64,000 nucleotides of DNA, taken from assembly GCF_021117405.1 (NCBI RefSeq), contig NZ_CP088251.1, forward strand, positions 1,674,001 to 1,738,000. The letters run 5' to 3'. Shown here in pieces: positions 25,940 through 34,154 of the stretch. Origin of the DNA: Frateuria edaphi (lineage in GTDB: Bacteria; Pseudomonadota; Gammaproteobacteria; Xanthomonadales; Rhodanobacteraceae). The notes under the pieces were generated by a model, which was not told the DNA's origin, made no database searches, and saw only the letters and a list, made by a program, of their open reading frames with translations. How positions within the stretch are numbered: position 1 is the first letter of the stretch; every line of letters starts with the position of its first letter. Position numbers and translations under genes: made by a program.

Positions 25940-26088
25940 GGGAACATCTCAAGCTGTTCGCCCGCAAGCTGCGCATGCAGGGCTTCGTTAGCGAGGCGCA
26001 GCCACACGGCAGCGCGGTCGGGCTGGCCACGGTCGCAGGCCGCGAGACACTCGGCCAAGGCGATGCTCTCGGCTTCGACGGCGCTCAC
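25936..26088 (-). CDS. 50-residue phage protein of unknown function (GTG start)
   Basis: A short acidic, helical protein (SAVEAESIALAECLAACDRGQ...RLANEALHAQLAGEQLEMF). It has no ATG; the GTG at 26088 overlaps the stop of the preceding membrane gene (GTGA), and its stop overlaps the replication gene start. The double coupling argues that it is real. The function is unknown, possibly modulating replication. Confidence 0.7.
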   Translation of the reverse strand: MSAVEAESIALAECLAACDRGQPDRAAVWLRLANEALHAQLAGEQLEMFP

Positions 26089-26204
26089 AGGCGCACGCCT
26101 TCCAGCGTCTGGCGCTGGCGGCGGTTGAGGGTCACGAGGACAGTCGCGACGCGGTACGCGATCAGCGGCAAGGCGAGGTAGATCAGCCCGGCAAGAATTT
26201 CCAT
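26085..26204 (-). CDS. 39-residue single-helix membrane protein
   Basis: First gene of the minus-strand phage unit. It starts MEILAGLIYLALPLIAYRVATVLV, a membrane helix, then a basic tail (NRRQRQ). AAGGGG lies 6 bases upstream of ATG 26204; a further ATG at 26222 would lengthen it by six residues. Its role is unknown. Confidence 0.68.
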   Translation of the reverse strand: MEILAGLIYLALPLIAYRVATVLVTLNRRQRQTLEGVRL

Positions 26205-26216
26205 TTGAGGCCCCTT

Positions 26217-26273
26217 TGTCATCAGGCCGATGACATGGGCGCTTGTATACTCCCCGATGACAACTGCTGTCAA
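26217..26273. promoter_or_regulatory. Early promoter and palindromic operators of the prophage
   Basis: On the minus strand a promoter reads TTGACA (26273-26268), an 18-base spacer, then TATACA (26249-26244). Two inverted repeats overlap it: TGTCATC-N5-GATGACA at 26217-26235 just past the start point, and TGACA-N5-TGTCA at 26258-26272 over the -35. A partial third copy, GATGACATGTC, overlaps the repressor start codon. This fits negative control of replication genes and self-control by the divergent repressor. Confidence 0.78.
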
Positions 26274-26285
26274 CAAGGTGATGAC

Positions 26286-26681
26286 ATGTCGCACACGACC
26301 GATTTGCTAGACGCCTACAAGCAAGCGCTTGGGCTGCGCACGGACATGGCTGCGGCTGAAGCCCTAGGAATAACGCGCGGCGCAGTGAGTGCTTGGCGCA
26401 GCGATACGAACCGCCGACACGCCGAGCCTGAGAGCGTCGAGACGATGGCGAAGGCATGCGGACTGGACCCGGAGGAGTGGGTTCTCCGAGTCCAGGCGGA
26501 CCGGGAGGCACAGGTGAACCCGCGCCGCGCACAGGTGTGGGTTCGATGTGCTGACCGGCTGGCAAAGACTGCGGCAGCCGTCGTCCTCATGCTCGCGTTT
26601 GGACGTCTAGGCGTCTACGCGTCACCTGCCCCGGGCGTGCATTCTTTCGCTCATAACCCGGGCACACTGTCTATTATGTAA
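26286..26681 (+). CDS. Phage HTH repressor (DUF3693-like)
   Basis: 131 residues as integrated. The N-terminal half is a helix-turn-helix domain (LLDAYKQALGLRTDMAAAEALGITRGAVSAWRSD) with CGLDPEEWVLRVQADREA after it, typical of DUF3693-like phage regulators. A hydrophobic segment (TAAAVVLMLAFGRLGVYA) suggests membrane tethering. It is divergent from the replication unit, with operators between. The last codons and the TAA stop are made by the right dif-like site itself, so the C-terminus differs between the integrated and circular phage. The start ATG 26286 has AAGGTG upstream. Confidence 0.88.
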   Translation: MSHTTDLLDAYKQALGLRTDMAAAEALGITRGAVSAWRSDTNRRHAEPESVETMAKACGLDPEEWVLRVQADREAQVNPRRAQVWVRCADRLAKTAAAVVLMLAFGRLGVYASPAPGVHSFAHNPGTLSIM

Positions 26682-26684
26682 AAA
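26657..26684 (+). other. dif-like XerCD site, right prophage junction (attR)
   Basis: XerC arm CCCGGGCACAC (poor match to dif), central TGTCTA identical to the left site, XerD arm TTATGTAAAAA (8 of 11 positions as in the left site). A degenerate XerC arm is typical of the phage-derived half in dif-integrating filamentous phages. Confidence 0.82.
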
Positions 26685-26929
26685 TCCGGAAGTCCCAAGA
26701 GTGTCGCGTTTGTTCCGCTACCCAGCTGGCAGCCGCACGGCCTCGTGCTTGGACCGCAGCCAGCCTACGAAATCTAAAAAAGGCACTGGCGTGGGTCTCG
26801 TCAGTGCGACCGAATCGACGACCGGTATCAACAGGCGGACACGTGCACGTGGTGCTGCGCGTGTTGCAGCCAGACTTGGACCGGGCACATTGCCTCCGAA
26901 CCCGGCGGAGTACCGCTCTGTTGGCAGCG

Positions 26930-26965
26930 TAAAGAAAGCCGGGCTATGCCCGGCCTTCCCTTTAC
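26930..26965 (-). terminator. Terminator hairpin after the 49-residue gene
   Basis: Stem GCCGGGC-tat-GCCCGGC (26938-26954). On the minus strand it is followed by TTTCTTT. It sits directly beyond the stop of the 49-residue gene. Confidence 0.8.
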
Positions 26966-27111
26966 GAGCGACGTTTACTGCCCTTGTTCGGGGCTTGCGT
27001 GAGTGCCGACGCTGCAACGCGCTTCACCGGCGCCGGGGTTTTGGGGTTGGACAGGAGCTTACCGGCGGTCGAAGCGACTGATTTGCTAGTTTGTTCGTTA
27101 CGCTTAGTCAT
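26962..27111 (-). CDS. 49-residue basic protein
   Basis: A small Lys/Ser/Ala-rich protein (TKRNEQTSKSVASTAGKLLS...VKRVAASALTQAPNKGSKRRS). Similar short basic proteins beginning NEQTSK occur widely on bacterial genomic islands and prophages; their function is not known. A terminator directly follows, supporting real expression. The region before it is AT-richer than the eCIS block. Confidence 0.72.
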   Translation of the reverse strand: MTKRNEQTSKSVASTAGKLLSNPKTPAPVKRVAASALTQAPNKGSKRRS

Positions 27112-27706
27112 GGGGCGGGTCTCTTGCAGTGCGGGTCCGAGGCGGCTTTCGCCAACCTGTTCGAGCCACCTGCCGCCACCCCCTGAAGACGGCAACGTGC
27201 TCAACCGCAACATATGCCTGTGTTCACGCGACGTCAACACAACAAATGGTAAGCGCACATCGCTCTGGCCCCAAGCGATGGGTCGTATCCGGTCGGACCC
27301 GGCATTGCTACCGGCCTCAGGGGTCTTAGTAACCTCGAAAAGTCGAAGGGGCGCGATTTCGCCAGCTATCGCGGTCGGGACCGAGCCGTGACCAGGCCTT
27401 CTACGCGAACGATCTCACCCGCGCCACCTAGCGAGCCGTCCAAGCGGCAAGGATTGCCGACGACATCTGACCGTCGCTGCCCTGAAGTGCAGGAAGTACG
27501 TGCGGAGGTAGCCGTTGAGGATCGAGCAGTCCCAAAACGCGGTCGCGACTCAAATAGAAAGCCACAAGCCTCGCAGCCCTTGGCAGCGCCGCTATTGGTT
27601 CTCGCCTCGGACTCATTGTCATCGACAAGGCCTCATGATCTCGCGGCGCCCGGCGCCAGCAGTGCGATAAGTTGATCCGCCCGCCCTTCCGGTCGAGCTG
27701 GCAACT
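27112..27706. other. Intergenic, no supported gene
   Basis: About 600 bases with only short, unconvincing open frames on both strands. No motif, repeat or RNA gene was recognised. It is probably decayed mobile DNA at the edge of the accessory region. Confidence 0.6.
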
Positions 27707-28339
27707 TTAGTCAAATGTATTGCCGCGAGCCGCCTTCATTGCATCGAACTGCTCCCGCGAAATGTTTTTGGTCAGAACCCAGCCTGACAGGTAATAAATC
27801 AGGGCCCTGGTGGCTTCTCGAGCACAGTCCATGATCTCGATCCAGCTCGATTCTGGATAGTGCTCATCGAACTCGCTAAGCTCCACAGCAATGCGTCCAC
27901 CGGAATCCACTTCTTTGATGGCACCGGTAACGTGACTACCTGAGAAGTGCACGAAGCTTGACAGAGTGTCGTAGACCTTCGGGAGCCATGGGAGCATCGG
28001 TGTAAGCAGCTCCACCAGGCGAGCGTCTAGGAGAAGCCTCCCTTCCCTATCCTTAATCTTCCGAATGTGCTCGCCACTGTGTACTCGAGTTGCGAAAACA
28101 TGGGGGTCATCGACGAACCAGGCAGCAGCGTATCGAAGTGCAGTATCGATGTGTACCCGAAGCATCGACCTAACTCCAAGCATATTGGAGGCTTCGGTTA
28201 ATGTAATAAGTGCTGCGCTGGTGCTCAGGTTCCGCTTGACCGCGCCATACGTATAGAGGTCCATCGGGAAGATGGCGCCACCTCCTGCCTCCGCCATCTG
28301 TTTAGCGAGAGCGAGGATTCTTTTCCTATCTTCGCGCAA
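27707..28339 (-). CDS. Hypothetical protein beside the defence-like pair
   Basis: About 210 residues, mostly helical, soluble. Visible segments are LITLTEASNMLGVRSMLRVHIDTALRYAAAWFVDDPH, TLSSFVHFSGSHV and the C-terminal REATRALIYYLSGWVLTKN. The Fv-HFS-x-SH stretch and helix content recall HEPN-like or DUF-type helical proteins without a clear R-x4-6-H motif. No ATG starts the frame; TTG 28339 is the most upstream reasonable start before a TAG 54 bases further up. It may be 5'-truncated. It is transcribed in the same direction as the HNH/ATPase pair. Confidence 0.6.
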   Translation of the reverse strand: MREDRKRILALAKQMAEAGGGAIFPMDLYTYGAVKRNLSTSAALITLTEASNMLGVRSMLRVHIDTALRYAAAWFVDDPHVFATRVHSGEHIRKIKDREGRLLLDARLVELLTPMLPWLPKVYDTLSSFVHFSGSHVTGAIKEVDSGGRIAVELSEFDEHYPESSWIEIMDCAREATRALIYYLSGWVLTKNISREQFDAMKAARGNTFD

Positions 28340-28481
28340 TCCCTTAATGCGGCTCTCGATTTCAGTTTGCGTTACGGTGTTATACCTTTTCTAACCAGCG
28401 CGAACGGCATCACGCCGTTCCACCAAGATAATCCCTCATAAGGTATGAGCCTCGCCTACGTCAAACTGATCGCCCGCAGCT

Positions 28482-28838
28482 CTAAGATACATGAACGAGG
28501 TCTCGATCGTCTAAGTCAAGGTTGGAACTAAGGCCCTTCTCCTCGATGCGAGCGCGCCACCATTCGACGTTGCCCGGATGCTTGTTCTTTACAATTTGAT
28601 AGACGAACACGACAGAAACTGCGGTCTGAATCATTGACTGCGGCCAACTTCTAATTTGGTTGGCAAGCAGGGTGCATCGCTCTTGACCCATTGCGAGCAG
28701 AACCTGTTCGATTATAGGTGCTTTAACGCGCAGCGCTTTCCCAACGGTCATGCCGACATATCGAACATCCTTGGTTCCGGCTCGGACAGCCGCCCAGGTT
28801 GCGACGACGATGATGGTCGCGCCAACTCCCCACCACAT
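28482..28838 (-). CDS. Hypothetical protein with N-terminal membrane helix
   Basis: 118 residues. WWGVGATIIVVATWAAVRAG is a clear membrane helix; the rest is a soluble alpha-helical region containing a hydrophobic MIQTAVSVVFVYQIV and ending WWRARIEEKGLSSNLDLDDRDLV. It lies between the HNH gene and the hypothetical gene at 27707, same strand, with gaps of 128 and 142 bases. No family was recognised. Confidence 0.6.
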   Translation of the reverse strand: MWWGVGATIIVVATWAAVRAGTKDVRYVGMTVGKALRVKAPIIEQVLLAMGQERCTLLANQIRSWPQSMIQTAVSVVFVYQIVKNKHPGNVEWWRARIEEKGLSSNLDLDDRDLVHVS

Positions 28839-28966
28839 ACAATGGCTCCTAGTCCTGTTGGTTGGTGTCGGCCAAAACGATGGCGATTTGACGCTCAGCA
28901 GCGGAGTCTAGTTGACATGTAAAGATTGCGATTGGCGTCATGCTAGTAGCCCAGACGAAGTAGCCG

Positions 28967-29908
28967 TCACTTGCGGCCTTGATTCCCGTCCTGAGGTAGG
29001 TGTTCCAACAGCAACCGATTGGCTGGTTCGGTCACGTTTTCAATGGCAGGTAGCTGTCCAATTGTCGTAATTATCAAAGCGGTAGATGAAACATCAACTT
29101 CGATTGTGCTTTTCCGGCGAGCCGTTGCCGCTTGCTTTTGCTTGCCTCGCTCAGCGGCAAGCTGGGTGGCTTCCATCAAAGCTAGCCCGGGAATCCTTTT
29201 CGCAGCTTTTTTGCTAAGAGAGTCCAACTTCTTGGCCAACGGTACAAGCAACATATCCCGCCGCCTGTTTTCCATACTTTCCGTCAGATGCGCCATGCGT
29301 TCCAGAATCTCGTGATCCGCTAAAGTCGGAGGAACGGCCCCGGCTACAATCTTAAAGAAGTCTGACTTCACTGCGGCCACGACATCTTCGTATTTTAGGC
29401 CGGCATGCTTGATGGCTGGTTCGTTCAATTTGCAGACCCGCATCAATTCGGTGCCCTTGCCGTTCTTTGCCGTATAGATCTGGTAGTTGACGTGAGACAA
29501 ACAACTGGCCCAGCTGTCCAGGCGCGGATGGGGTATGGCGTAATTTACCGGGTCGGTGGGTAGGTCAGGTAACATATGGCCCAGCGTGGGCTTGGGCAGG
29601 AGCACGTCTTGGTTTCCCTTGGCGCCGTTGCATCGCTTGCAAGCAATGGCAAGGTTGCCTTCCTTTGCGAAGAACTGGGGGTAATGGTCTTCGCTGAGTA
29701 CGTGTTCTAGATCCCAGTAGTTACTGTGAGTCGAGTCTCCGTATTTTTGGCAATAACAGCACCTCAACTGCTGAGCATACATGCATGCCTTCTTGAAGCG
29801 CGCCTTTGCTTCCGACTGATCAAACCAAGCGTTGAGGTCCTCTTGACTGCAGGCGTTCCCTACTTCGTCAATCTCAGTTTGTTCGCAAGCCAGGAATGTG
29901 GCGTTCAT
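28967..29908 (-). CDS. HNH nuclease, PtuB-like partner of the ATPase
   Basis: A 313-residue protein with an HNH nuclease core: CCYC (50-53), DLEHV with His69, then NLAIACKRCNGAKGN (85-99) holding the second cysteine pair and the Asn. The C-terminal part is helical and basic. It starts inside the stop codon of the upstream ATPase (TAATG), so the two are translationally coupled. This gene order, an SMC-like ATPase followed by an HNH nuclease, is that of Septu (PtuA/PtuB) anti-phage systems. Retron-linked pairs look similar, but no reverse transcriptase is here. Confidence 0.85.
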   Translation of the reverse strand: MNATFLACEQTEIDEVGNACSQEDLNAWFDQSEAKARFKKACMYAQQLRCCYCQKYGDSTHSNYWDLEHVLSEDHYPQFFAKEGNLAIACKRCNGAKGNQDVLLPKPTLGHMLPDLPTDPVNYAIPHPRLDSWASCLSHVNYQIYTAKNGKGTELMRVCKLNEPAIKHAGLKYEDVVAAVKSDFFKIVAGAVPPTLADHEILERMAHLTESMENRRRDMLLVPLAKKLDSLSKKAAKRIPGLALMEATQLAAERGKQKQAATARRKSTIEVDVSSTALIITTIGQLPAIENVTEPANRLLLEHLPQDGNQGRK

Positions 29909-31287
29909 TAGTGAAGTATGGCTAAGCAGACGTTCCGGACGAGGTCTGCAAGCGGCTCGCTGCTTGGGATGCTGTCCTGGAAGCTGGCTAAGAATTCGGC
30001 GATCTGCTGAGCGCGATCTTCATCTTGAAGCCCCTGCTCGATGAGCGTGAGTGCTTCCAGAACTAGCTGTTTGAGATAGTTGTTATCAGGCGTAAGGACA
30101 TTGAACGCACTAACCAAAGTCGCATCAGGCGAGGTGTTCGCCACCACATCGTCCTTGACCCGAACGGGTTCCTGGTCAAGCCGCAGAATGGCGCACCCCC
30201 TCCCCGCGAATCCGCTAACAATCAACGGAGAATGGGTCGCCAGCACGTAATGGCAGCCGCTGCGGCTCTTCAGCACGGCGTCTAGCATTTCCACGTAGCT
30301 CAGCTGCCACTCGGGGTGAAGGCTGTTTTCCGGTTCATCGATGAGGACAACACACCCGTCCTCAAGATTGGCCGCTAGCCCCAAGAAGCCCGAGAGTAGG
30401 TTCAACTCCCCTGACGATAGGTCGAGAAGTTCGACTTCATCGCCGTTTTGACGCTCAAGAGTTGCGGATATCATTCGCAGCACATTGGCGCGAACCAACT
30501 GGCGAAGCGTGTCGTACTCTATCTTGTTGGATGCAAAATTCGCCGCGTGCCCCTTCGCAAAATCGAAACGATATGGGATGGTGGAGGCCGTTCTCCCTGG
30601 GCCCGCTTGCAGTAGTGGTTGCAGGTCCGCCATCTGCGCCTCAACCCGTTCGCGATTGATGTGCTCGGATGCAAGAACGTTGTGCAAACGATTCAATTGG
30701 TAGTTAATCGTCAGGACAGGCCGATATCCGATCGCGGCCAGCACACCAGCGACGCGTTGATCTGGTATAGGGCTAGAGGCCGCGAGGGCCAATTGGTCAA
30801 TAGACTGGCGTAGCAAGGCTCGCGGAGAGTTCCGCACACTGCCCTTGAATCCGAGATACACGTACGCATTCGCGGATTCGTTTGGGGAGCCTTTCCGGTT
30901 GCCAGGCACATTGATAGGAAACTTATCAAACGGCGTGAACGATAGGGCGATGATCTTGCTCGGCCCCTTACCCCTGCCCCGGGCCAAGCTGCGCTCATTG
31001 AAGAGTCTGCCGTTGGGCTCGCTTCGATCGAGCACATCAAGATGGCCGTCACTTTCGATCTTCAGTCCGACTACTCTTCCGCTACCTCGACGACTACGTG
31101 GTCGCCCGGAAAAGTACTCGCGCATAGCGTTCGTTAAGTCACGAAGCACGGTGGATTTCCCACTGCCGTTCCGCCCGATGAGGATGGTCACGCACGATGG
31201 CTGTGAGTGAGCTGGCGCGAACGATAGCCGTTGCCTGCCAAGGATAGGCAGGTCTGCAACGACTTCCTTGATCAAAACTTTAGACAC
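29908..31287 (-). CDS. ABC/SMC-type ATPase, PtuA-like
   Basis: A 459-residue ATPase with Walker A IGRNGSGKST (37-46), ABC signature LSSGELNLLSG (about 288), Walker B GCVVLIDEPENSLHPEWQ (about 310) and H-loop LATHSPLIVSG (about 348). Between them lies a helical insert of some 150 residues. The layout is that of AAA_21/OLD-like nucleases without a TOPRIM domain; the nuclease is supplied by the coupled HNH protein. Such pairs act in phage defence, with the ATPase holding the nuclease until infection. Surrounding decayed integrase genes point to arrival by horizontal transfer. Confidence 0.87.
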   Translation of the reverse strand: MSKVLIKEVVADLPILGRQRLSFAPAHSQPSCVTILIGRNGSGKSTVLRDLTNAMREYFSGRPRSRRGSGRVVGLKIESDGHLDVLDRSEPNGRLFNERSLARGRGKGPSKIIALSFTPFDKFPINVPGNRKGSPNESANAYVYLGFKGSVRNSPRALLRQSIDQLALAASSPIPDQRVAGVLAAIGYRPVLTINYQLNRLHNVLASEHINRERVEAQMADLQPLLQAGPGRTASTIPYRFDFAKGHAANFASNKIEYDTLRQLVRANVLRMISATLERQNGDEVELLDLSSGELNLLSGFLGLAANLEDGCVVLIDEPENSLHPEWQLSYVEMLDAVLKSRSGCHYVLATHSPLIVSGFAGRGCAILRLDQEPVRVKDDVVANTSPDATLVSAFNVLTPDNNYLKQLVLEALTLIEQGLQDEDRAQQIAEFLASFQDSIPSSEPLADLVRNVCLAILH

Positions 31288-31481
31288 TCGATCATTCCCT
31301 GTATCCCCCTCACGGACATTCGGGATTCAGCGGAGCATTGTCAATAGAGATCGTGCGCAAGCTCGGACCGTCGCTTCGCGGAGCCGGAACGTTTCGGGAC
31401 GAGGCTGTCTTTGGGTTAGTACCGCCTGCTCTTTTTTTGCCGGCGTACACGCTGGCTTTGTGGCTATCGATATGCCTAGAT

Positions 31482-31786
31482 TCAAGCTTCTACCACTAGC
31501 AACTGGTCCCAGTTGGTGGTGTACGCAGGAGAAAGCCGTCCTCGGCGCATAGTCCAGTCCTTGGTGGCTTTCACCCCGGCGTGGCCCATGCCAAATTGCT
31601 CGCGCCCGAAACGGGCCTGGATTTGATCGACCGTATGAGTGATTGGCGCCGCGTGCTCATCTGGGCTACGTCGAACAGTGCCCCCTGCGCGTGGGTTCGC
31701 TCCTCTAAGTCCTCGAGCATGACGCCTGCCTGGTGTAGCGATAACCATCCTTGAAAGTTCGGGCCAGTATCCGCTCCGCTGCGCAC
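31482..31786 (-). pseudogene. umuC (DNA polymerase V) 3' remnant
   Basis: Two minus-strand frames together encode the C-terminal end of a UmuC-like protein. In one frame lies HQAGVMLEDLEERTHAQGALFDV; after a frameshift near 31670 the other frame gives ITHTVDQIQARFGREQF, then WTMRRGRLSPAYTTNWDQL and VVEA followed by stop. The PxYTTxWxxL ending is typical of UmuC. The polymerase catalytic part is absent, so it is a fragment left by rearrangement. Confidence 0.75.
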
Positions 31787-31953
31787 GTCAGGACGGCTGG
31801 ATCATGGATGCGGATCCATCACCACGGTGTTGAGGTCGATCGGGCTCTCTTCATAGTCCTCGGCGGGGGGGGACGCAAATCCACATGGCACTTCGGTAAA
31901 GTGCCTCAGCAGCCAGGCTGAGTACCACCGGCACATGGGGTTCGGGGACGCGA

Positions 31954-32692
31954 ATGCGCTGGGTGGGAGCGCCGGACACAGAGTCGCGCGAATTGAAGAT
32001 GGTTGCCCATTCTATTAGACATCTACAAAATGCGGAGCTCTTTAGAGCCGGCGTTTCGGACGCCATTATTATAAAACGCTTCGGTCGTCGGAGTATTGCG
32101 CAGAGCCATTGTTACGATCATCGTAGCCTTGCTGAGGACCTAGCGCATATTGACCTACCGGAGGCCGCGAACGTTCTTGGTGATCGGACAAAGGAGCTAG
32201 CGAAGCTAATCCAAGCCCGAAGGGTCAGCGGTCCGATTATTGAGGAGTTTCTTTCTATTCAGGCGCCGGGAGGGTGACCAAGCGGCATTCGCATATCTCG
32301 AAGCAGAAGCTGATGGATTGCACGTGACCCCCTAAGGTTTGTGCGTCAACAGCTTCGTCGTGGACCCGTGCCCGAAGCATCTGGAGTGCTTCAACGGCTG
32401 CAGACACCTTACCCGTACCGAAGTAAGCTCGGAGAGGGAAAATCTACAGAAGCTTCTTGACGCTACAAAGCGTATAGAGACGGCTATTAAGGCCGTTCCT
32501 GAAACCGAGAGAAACATTGGCTGGGAAAACCAGTTGCAATCGGCGGCTTTGAGAATAGCCAATATTCAGATCGCTTTGAATACTGAGCCAAACAGTAAGC
32601 CATTTCCGGATGGCCGGGATCTCTTCACTTCGGTTGACAGCCAGTCAGGAACCTCCGTTCTGGACGCTCGACCTCCTAGAGAGCGAGTTTGA
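31954..32692 (+). pseudogene. Tyrosine recombinase, C-terminal remnant with frameshift and stop
   Basis: The first frame (to 32277) has HSIRHLQNAELFRAGVSDAII and SIAQSHCYDHRSLAEDL, the H-x-x-R-H to Tyr region of a tyrosine recombinase of the large Tn554 TnpB-like type found on genomic islands. A shift of frame near 32270 then continues GDQAAFAYLEAEADGLHVTP, a TAA at 32335-32337, and GLCVNSFVVDPCPKHLECFNGC, the cysteine-rich C-terminal finger of this family. It ends ERENLQKLLDAT...KPFPDGRDLF. The N-terminal two thirds are missing and two lesions are present, so it is inactive. Confidence 0.82.
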
Positions 32693-33170
32693 TGAAAGCC
32701 TCTGGCGACATTGACAGGCTTCGAGAGGTGTTGGAGCGCATGCTCTCGTCCAATGACACCATCTCAGCAAGGGCCGTTGCGCGAGATCCGCGTGTGCCGT
32801 TCAAGAATGCATCCGACATCACGCGCCATGTGGCGCGACGTGCGCTACTGGAGGACTCAAGGAGCGGCAGAACGAAGCCAGGCGCTTAGCGGCAGATGTC
32901 GATAAAAATTCGGTGAAAAGCTTGCGGCTGAGGGTTGCGCAATTGGAGGAAAAGTGTGAAGCGCTTCAGCGATCTCGAGACCTGTTGGCTGCGTCGCACA
33001 AAGCTATGCTTCTTGCCATAGGTGAAATAGGAGGGATGCGCGCTTGGGAGAAGTTCTTCCCGCAATGGGACCAGGTGCGGCGCTCATTGATCGAAGTAGG
33101 AGCTTTCCCAGCTGATAATCCTGGTACAGGTTGGTGCCCTCGGGGTGGCAAGGGTCCCCCTGCAATGTAG
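32692..33170 (+). pseudogene. Small integrase-partner gene (TnpC/DUF6262-like), frameshifted
   Basis: It follows the recombinase remnant with a TGATG overlap, the usual arrangement of the third gene in these integrase clusters. The first frame (IDRLREVLERMLSSNDTISARAVAR) stops at 32889. Shifting frame near 32850 restores a continuous coiled coil (LKERQNEARRLAADVD, LRLRVAQLEEKCEALQRSRDLL) and the end MRAWEKFFPQWDQVRRSL. It is read as a single gene broken by one frameshift. Confidence 0.68.
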
Positions 33171-33693
33171 CTTGCCCCTCCTGCTCGAGTGCTGATCGCA
33201 CCTCAGCTGTTGCTGCTCCTCAGCTGACAATTCCGGCGAATGCAACACCAATGCTGCCCCTCGGCGCAACAGACTGCAGGATGCGTAGTGCAGGCGCGCA
33301 CCCTCAAGTTATTGATGTTTCGGCCGATTACTGTCTTTGTGTGTCTGCAACATAAGTAAGAACGTCTCACTCTGTCAAATTCGATGGCAGGCCTTGATTG
33401 CAAGGAGTCAGGCTTTTGTGTCGCAACCCAGTTAACCGTGACAGTCGACCGGTTAACCTTGTCATCCCACGTAAATGTGTCGTGTTCAGACAGAACTGGT
33501 ACTCCTGTCGCGCCCATTTCGGCTCTCGTCTCGAGGATCGTGTCGCGGGAGAGAACAATGTTCTTTCCGGGAGGATCCTCGCGGGCAACCTAACGACGCA
33601 CCGCAGCGCCGGCAGGCCCCCCCTAATCCTCAAATTGAGTGGTTTTTGCTACACCCCAGGCAGCGCCGATACGCGCCCCAGCGCCCCTGACGT
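33171..33693. other. Intergenic, no supported gene
   Basis: About 520 bases behind the decayed integrase module. Only short overlapping frames are seen on both strands, and no family, repeat or structured RNA was recognised. Confidence 0.6.
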
Positions 33694-33840
33694 TCACGGC
33701 TTAACAGGCAACCCACAGACATAGCACGAGTCCGTGTGGCCCCGTCGCCACTGCAGCAGCCGTGCGAATTGAACGAGGTAATACAACGCGCTGGCACCTA
33801 CCCCCAACGCCACGAGTGCGTCCGGAAGTTCGGGCCACAT
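33694..33840 (-). CDS. 48-residue membrane protein with CxxC end
   Basis: Small protein starting MWPELPDALVALGVGASALYYLVQFARLLQW, one membrane helix, then RRGHTDSCYVCGLPVKP with a CxxC pair. A GGGGGG ribosome-site-like run lies 7 bases before the ATG. It is isolated, and its function is unknown. The CxxC could bind metal or be redox active. Confidence 0.5.
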   Translation of the reverse strand: MWPELPDALVALGVGASALYYLVQFARLLQWRRGHTDSCYVCGLPVKP

Positions 33841-34154
33841 TGGCAAGCCCCCCCCATAGAGGCTGGTAGATCCGACAATGTCTTGGCCACTATTGCGACG
33901 AGTAGCGAGGCCAGCAACGGCACCACACTTGGTATCAATAGCCGAGCGCACATTCGAGAGACATACGACATCGGAGCTTCCCTCCCTGCAATCTCGCCGG
34001 CATTGTCCTAGATGGCGATCTCATAATCTCCCTTCCCTGCGCCGAAAACTATGAGCGGGCGCGCCATCTATCACAGGCACTGATTAAATGCCAAAAGCTA
34101 ACGGGCTGCGTGAATGGTCTCCGCCATCAAGGCTTTTGGAAATATCTGGGGCAT
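33841..34154. other. Intergenic, no supported gene
   Basis: About 310 bases, AT-richer than average, between the 48-residue gene and the immunity-like gene. Nothing recognisable was found. Confidence 0.6.

Larger units (their letters stand above)
19337..26667. mobile_element. Integrated filamentous phage (inovirus) using XerCD
   Basis: A prophage of about 7.3 kb between two dif-like sites that share TGTCTA plus TTATGT. It carries the standard inovirus gene set on the minus strand: replication initiator, ssDNA-binding protein, small membrane protein, major coat, adsorption protein, DUF2523 assembly protein and Zot. A plus-strand repressor and cargo genes complete it. Terminators flank the coat genes as in known filamentous phages. 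No integrase is encoded, which fits use of host XerCD. All structural genes look intact. Confidence 0.9.

Noticed and set aside
26701-27081. A plus-strand frame of 126 residues after the right dif-like site
   Set aside because: It crosses a terminator hairpin and the 49-residue gene, and its composition is not protein-like.
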